Source of the DNA: Haloimpatiens sp042688525 | Lineage (GTDB): Bacteria > Bacillota > Clostridia > Clostridiales > Clostridiaceae | Reading direction: 5' to 3' | Length of the DNA stretch: 64,000 nt | Assembly (NCBI RefSeq): GCF_042688525.2 | Contig: NZ_JBHWAB010000001.1 | Coordinates: 1,550,001 to 1,614,000 of the forward strand | Part shown: positions 61,027 through 64,000 of the stretch, piece by piece | How positions within the stretch are numbered: the stretch's first letter is position 1 | Layout of the letters: the number at the start of each line of letters is the position of its first letter | Program-made: the position numbers and the translations under genes | Notes under the pieces: model-generated | The model's input: the letters and a program-made list of their open reading frames with translations, nothing else | Databases searched by the model: none | What the model was told of the DNA's origin: nothing

Positions 61027-62025
61027 ATGGCAAATTATGAATCTGCAGGGGTAAATATAAAAGAAGGATATAAAGCTGTTAGCTTGATGAAGCAGTATAC
61101 AAAGAGAACTTTTGTACCTGGAGTTTTAAACAATATTGGAAGTTTTGCAGGTATGTTTGAAATAGGTAAAGGATATAAAAATCCTATTTTAGTTTCAGGT
61201 ACTGATGGAGTAGGAACAAAAATAGACATTGCTTTTAAAATGAAAAAATACGATACAGTAGGTATTGATTGTGTAGCTATGTGTGTAAATGATATATTGT
61301 GTCATGGAGCTAAACCATTATTTTTTCTAGACTATGTGGCTTGTGGTAAATTAGATGCAGAAGTTGCAGCTGATTTAGTAAAAGGTGTTTCACAAGGATG
61401 TTTAAATGCAGGATGCGCCTTAATTGGCGGTGAAACTGCAGAAATGCCAGGATTTTATGATGTAGGTAAATATGATATTGCAGGTTTTGCAGTGGGCATA
61501 GTTGATAAAGATAAAATGATAGATGGTAGTACTATAAAAGATGGAGATGTATTAATTGGATTAGAATCAAGTGGAGTACACAGTAATGGATACTCTTTAG
61601 TAAGAAAATTAATAAAAGATTTTGATGAAGATTTTAATGGTGAAAAAATCGGGAACACACTTTTAACACCAACTAGAATATATGTTAAAGAAGTTTTAGC
61701 TCTATTAGATGATTTTAATATTAAAGGTATGGCTCATATAACTGGCGGCGGAGTTTATGAAAATATTCCAAGAATGTTTAAAGATAAATTTACAGCTGTA
61801 GTAGATAAAAACAGTTTTAATATGCCTAAAATATATAAACACATCATGAGCTTAGGAGTTAGTGAAAATGATATGTTTAATACTTTTAACATGGGAATAG
61901 GTTTTGTATTATGTGTATCACAACAAGAATCAAGTAAAATAATAAAAAAATTGTATGATAGTGGTATTAAAGCTTATGAAATAGGCCATGTAGAAGCTGG
62001 GGGAATAGGAGTATGTTTAAAATAG
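61027..62025 (+). CDS. purM: Phosphoribosylformylglycinamidine cyclo-ligase (AIR synthetase)
   Basis: 332 residues. YESAGVNIKEGYKAVSLMKQ, LVSGTDGVGTKIDIAFKMKK, GIDCVAMCVNDILCHGAKPL with FFLDY, GCALIGGETAEMPGFYDVGK and GLESSGVHSNGYSLVRKLI are diagnostic. It cyclises FGAM to AIR with ATP. The ATG at 61027 follows GGGAGG by 6 nt; the TTG at 61012 overlaps that site. Its end overlaps purN by 13 nt. Confidence 0.97.
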   Translation: MANYESAGVNIKEGYKAVSLMKQYTKRTFVPGVLNNIGSFAGMFEIGKGYKNPILVSGTDGVGTKIDIAFKMKKYDTVGIDCVAMCVNDILCHGAKPLFFLDYVACGKLDAEVAADLVKGVSQGCLNAGCALIGGETAEMPGFYDVGKYDIAGFAVGIVDKDKMIDGSTIKDGDVLIGLESSGVHSNGYSLVRKLIKDFDEDFNGEKIGNTLLTPTRIYVKEVLALLDDFNIKGMAHITGGGVYENIPRMFKDKFTAVVDKNSFNMPKIYKHIMSLGVSENDMFNTFNMGIGFVLCVSQQESSKIIKKLYDSGIKAYEIGHVEAGGIGVCLK

Positions 62026-62621
62026 CTGTTCTTGTTTCTGGAGGAGGAACAAACCTGCAATCAATAATAGATAGTGTAGAAAATGAGTACTTAAATTGTA
62101 GTATTGAAATGGTAATAAGTAATAGAGAAAAAGCATATGCGCTTGAAAGAGCAAAGAAAAAAGGTATAAAGACTTATGTTGTAAGTAAGAAGAACTGCAA
62201 GAGTTGTTTATCAGATGAAATACTAAAAATTGTAGACGGTAAAGTAGATTTAATTGTTTTAGCGGGATTTTTAGCTATACTTGAAGGGAAAATAATACAA
62301 AAGTTTAAAAATAGAATAGTAAATATTCATCCTTCATTAATTCCAGCCTTTTGTGGTAAAGGTATGTATGGAGTAAAAGTACATGAAAGTGCTTTAGAAT
62401 ATGGAGTTAAGGTTTCTGGATGTACAGTTCATTTTGTAGATGAAGGAACAGATACAGGTCCAATAATAGTTCAAAAAACTGTACCTGTTTACAGCAGTGA
62501 TACTCCAGAAATACTTCAAAAGAGAATATTAGTACAAGAGCATAAAGCTCTTCCAGAAGCTATAAAGTTAATTTCAGAAAATAAAATTAAAGTTCAGGAA
62601 AGAAAAGTTGTTACAGTGTAA
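62013..62621 (+). CDS. purN: Phosphoribosylglycinamide formyltransferase
   Basis: 202 residues. IAVLVSGGGTNLQSIIDSVE, VVSKKNC, LIVLAGFLAIL, the catalytic Asn-His in NIHPSLIPAFCGKGMYGVKV and Asp in FVDEGTDTGPIIVQKTVPV. It transfers the formyl group of 10-formyl-THF to GAR, using folate supplied by enzymes such as FolD. It overlaps purM by 13 nt and GGGGGAATAGGA in the purM end serves as RBS. A 100-nt gap to purH contains no clear terminator. Confidence 0.96.
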   Translation: MFKIAVLVSGGGTNLQSIIDSVENEYLNCSIEMVISNREKAYALERAKKKGIKTYVVSKKNCKSCLSDEILKIVDGKVDLIVLAGFLAILEGKIIQKFKNRIVNIHPSLIPAFCGKGMYGVKVHESALEYGVKVSGCTVHFVDEGTDTGPIIVQKTVPVYSSDTPEILQKRILVQEHKALPEAIKLISENKIKVQERKVVTV

Positions 62622-62721
62622 AACTTAAAGGCAAAAAAGTCATTAAATAATTAAGTAAATTTCACTGAGTTAGAAAATATAATAAAAAAGTATTAAAATT
62701 CAAGGGAAGGGGTAATTAATT

Positions 62722-64000
62722 ATGATAAAACGTGCTTTATTAAGTGTTTACAATAAGGAAGGAATATTAGAACTTGCAAATTTTTTAATGGAAAATGGAG
62801 TTGAAATAGTATCAACAGGCGGAACATACAGACATTTAAAAGAAAATGGTATAAAAGTTTTAGAAGTTAGTGAAGTTACAGGTTTTGATGAAATACTAGA
62901 CGGAAGAGTTAAAACATTAAATCCATATATACATGGAGGAATATTAGCAGTTAGAGATAACAAAGAACATATGGAAATATTAAAAGAAAAAAATATTACA
63001 CCTATTGATATGGTAGTTGTTAATCTTTATCCATTCTTTGATAAAGTAAATGAGAATATATCTTTTGATGAAAAAGTTGAATTTATAGATATTGGTGGAC
63101 CAACAATGATAAGATCAGCCGCTAAGAATTTTAAAGATGTTATAGTAGTAACTGATGTAAATGACTATAAAACAGTAATAGATCAATTAAAAGATAATAA
63201 AGATGTAGATTGTAATACAAGAAAATATTTAGCAGGAAAAGTATTTAACTTAACATCAGCTTATGATGCAGCTATAAGTAATTTCTTATTAAATGAAGAA
63301 GAATATCCAGAGTATTTATCTCTTTCATATAAAAAGATGATGGATTTAAGATATGGTGAAAATCCACATCAAACTGCAGCTTACTATGTATCAACTCATG
63401 AAAGTGGTTCAATGAAAGATTTTGAACAATTAAACGGAAAAGTGTTATCATATAATAATATAAAAGACATGGACATAGCATGGAAAACTGTTTGGGAATT
63501 TGATGAAATAGCTTGTTGTGGATTAAAACATAATACACCATGTGGTGTTGCTGTAGCAGATTCATTATGTGAAGCTTATAAAAAAGCTCATGAATGTGAC
63601 CCAGTATCAATATTTGGAGGAATAGTTGCATTAAATAGAAAAGTAGATAAGGCAACAGCAGAAGAAATTGTAAAGATATTCTTAGAAATAGTTATAGCTC
63701 CTGATTTTGATGAAGATGCTTTAGAAGTATTAAAAACTAAGAAAAATTTAAGAGTAATAAAATGTGATAAAAAACCTGAAAGTAAGCTTGAAATGGTAAA
63801 AGTAGACGGAGGAATACTTGTACAAAGTTCAGATAAGGAGTTGTTAAATGAAACAAAAGTAGTAACAGAAAAACAACCTACTGAACAAGAAATGAAAGAT
63901 ATGATATTCGGAATGAAAGTTGTAAAATATGTAAAATCTAATGCCATAGTTGTAGTAAAAGATGGAATGGCAAAAGGAGTAGGAGCTGGACAAGTAAATA
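62722..64000 (+). CDS. purH: AICAR transformylase / IMP cyclohydrolase, N-terminal part (runs off right edge)
   Basis: The frame is open from the ATG at 62722 (GGAAGGGG upstream) to the end of the window, 426 codons of about 500. The N-terminal MGS-like IMP cyclohydrolase domain has RALLSVYNKEGILELANFLM, IVSTGGTYRHLKENGIKV, GRVKTLNPYIHGGILA, VVNLYPFFDKV and IGGPTMIRSAAKNF. The transformylase domain has LRYGENPHQTAAYYV, LNGKVLSYNNIKDMDIAWK, LKHNTPCGVAVADSL and ECDPVSIFGGIVALNRKVD. It carries out the last two steps to IMP. It is the sixth gene of the purine operon; purD probably follows outside the window. Confidence 0.97.
   Translation, partial: MIKRALLSVYNKEGILELANFLMENGVEIVSTGGTYRHLKENGIKVLEVSEVTGFDEILDGRVKTLNPYIHGGILAVRDNKEHMEILKEKNITPIDMVVVNLYPFFDKVNENISFDEKVEFIDIGGPTMIRSAAKNFKDVIVVTDVNDYKTVIDQLKDNKDVDCNTRKYLAGKVFNLTSAYDAAISNFLLNEEEYPEYLSLSYKKMMDLRYGENPHQTAAYYVSTHESGSMKDFEQLNGKVLSYNNIKDMDIAWKTVWEFDEIACCGLKHNTPCGVAVADSLCEAYKKAHECDPVSIFGGIVALNRKVDKATAEEIVKIFLEIVIAPDFDEDALEVLKTKKNLRVIKCDKKPESKLEMVKVDGGILVQSSDKELLNETKVVTEKQPTEQEMKDMIFGMKVVKYVKSNAIVVVKDGMAKGVGAGQVN

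Noticed and set aside
63272..63947. Long minus-strand ORFs within purH
   Set aside because: They are antisense shadows of a conserved gene, have low-complexity translations and no RBS.

Overview
The window is a very AT-rich stretch of chromosome from a low-GC Gram-positive anaerobe, almost certainly a Clostridium. The signs are strong GGAGG ribosome binding sites, frequent GTG/TTG starts, a class III fructose-bisphosphatase, a clostridial-type purL and purECFMNH order, guanine riboswitches and an M4 neutral protease. The species is not settled by the sequence; the group around C. botulinum/C. novyi is a guess. I see no prophage, plasmid functions, transposase, CRISPR array, rRNA or tRNA. Most of the window is ordinary housekeeping DNA, and the unusual content is regulatory and repetitive.

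Layout. 1-4.7 kb: the start of pdxS, a nucleoside phosphorylase remnant, a CBS-domain protein and a Gld-type ABC exporter whose ATPase gene is frameshifted. 5-10.5 kb: a dicarboxylate/amino-acid symporter, a TYW1-like radical SAM protein, pyridoxamine kinase and a chemotaxis receptor. 10.5-18.5 kb: a complete shikimate supra-operon (DAHP synthase, tyrA, aroB, aroA, aroC, chorismate mutase, aroE, aroK, aroQ). It is preceded by what reads as a classical ribosome-mediated attenuator with a leader peptide packed with Phe/Tyr/Trp codons. 19-31.5 kb: a Kef-type antiporter, GDPD, a membrane-anchored MutS relative, a secreted thermolysin-like protease, topoisomerase III, DUF1836, hemolysin III, DUF5320 and folD. 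31.8-41.2 kb: fbp (frameshifted), a PTS-IIC-like permease, xpt under a guanine riboswitch, truA, ctc/L25 and a nitronate monooxygenase-like enzyme. 41.2-44.5 kb: a candidate 180-nt structured RNA and two tandem AGCS symporters. 45-48.8 kb: stand-alone purL. 48.8-57.8 kb: a second repeat family, an AAA/PD-(D/E)XK protein, a two-gene radical SAM operon (one gene frameshifted), a ParB-like/BMP fusion, a metallophosphoesterase and a CPBP protease. 57.8-64 kb: a guanine riboswitch driving purE-C-F-M-N-H, with purH running off the right edge.

Across the window lies a dispersed palindromic element (family A, ten full or partial copies) with about 50-bp inverted ends. Nine of the ten copies sit at or within about 25 nt of a stop codon. 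One copy is interrupted by a different palindromic repeat. The long copy shares its roughly 130-nt interior, in inverted orientation, with a second family (B) that has unrelated ends, so the elements look modular. One copy lies inside the aro operon.

Three genes (ABC ATPase, fbp, BioB-like radical SAM) are each broken by a one-base indel in an A/T homopolymer. Either the assembly has homopolymer errors or these are recent pseudogenes. All other long genes read cleanly.

Functionally the purine genes (xpt, purL, purE operon) share guanine riboswitches and/or AACGAAY motifs, and the aromatic pathway responds to charged aromatic tRNA. I find no self-contained novel system. The best leads are the aro attenuator, the modular 3'-end repeats, the orphan RNA at 41.3 kb, the possible split lipoyl-synthase pair at 52-53.8 kb and the cytosolic ParB/BMP fusion.
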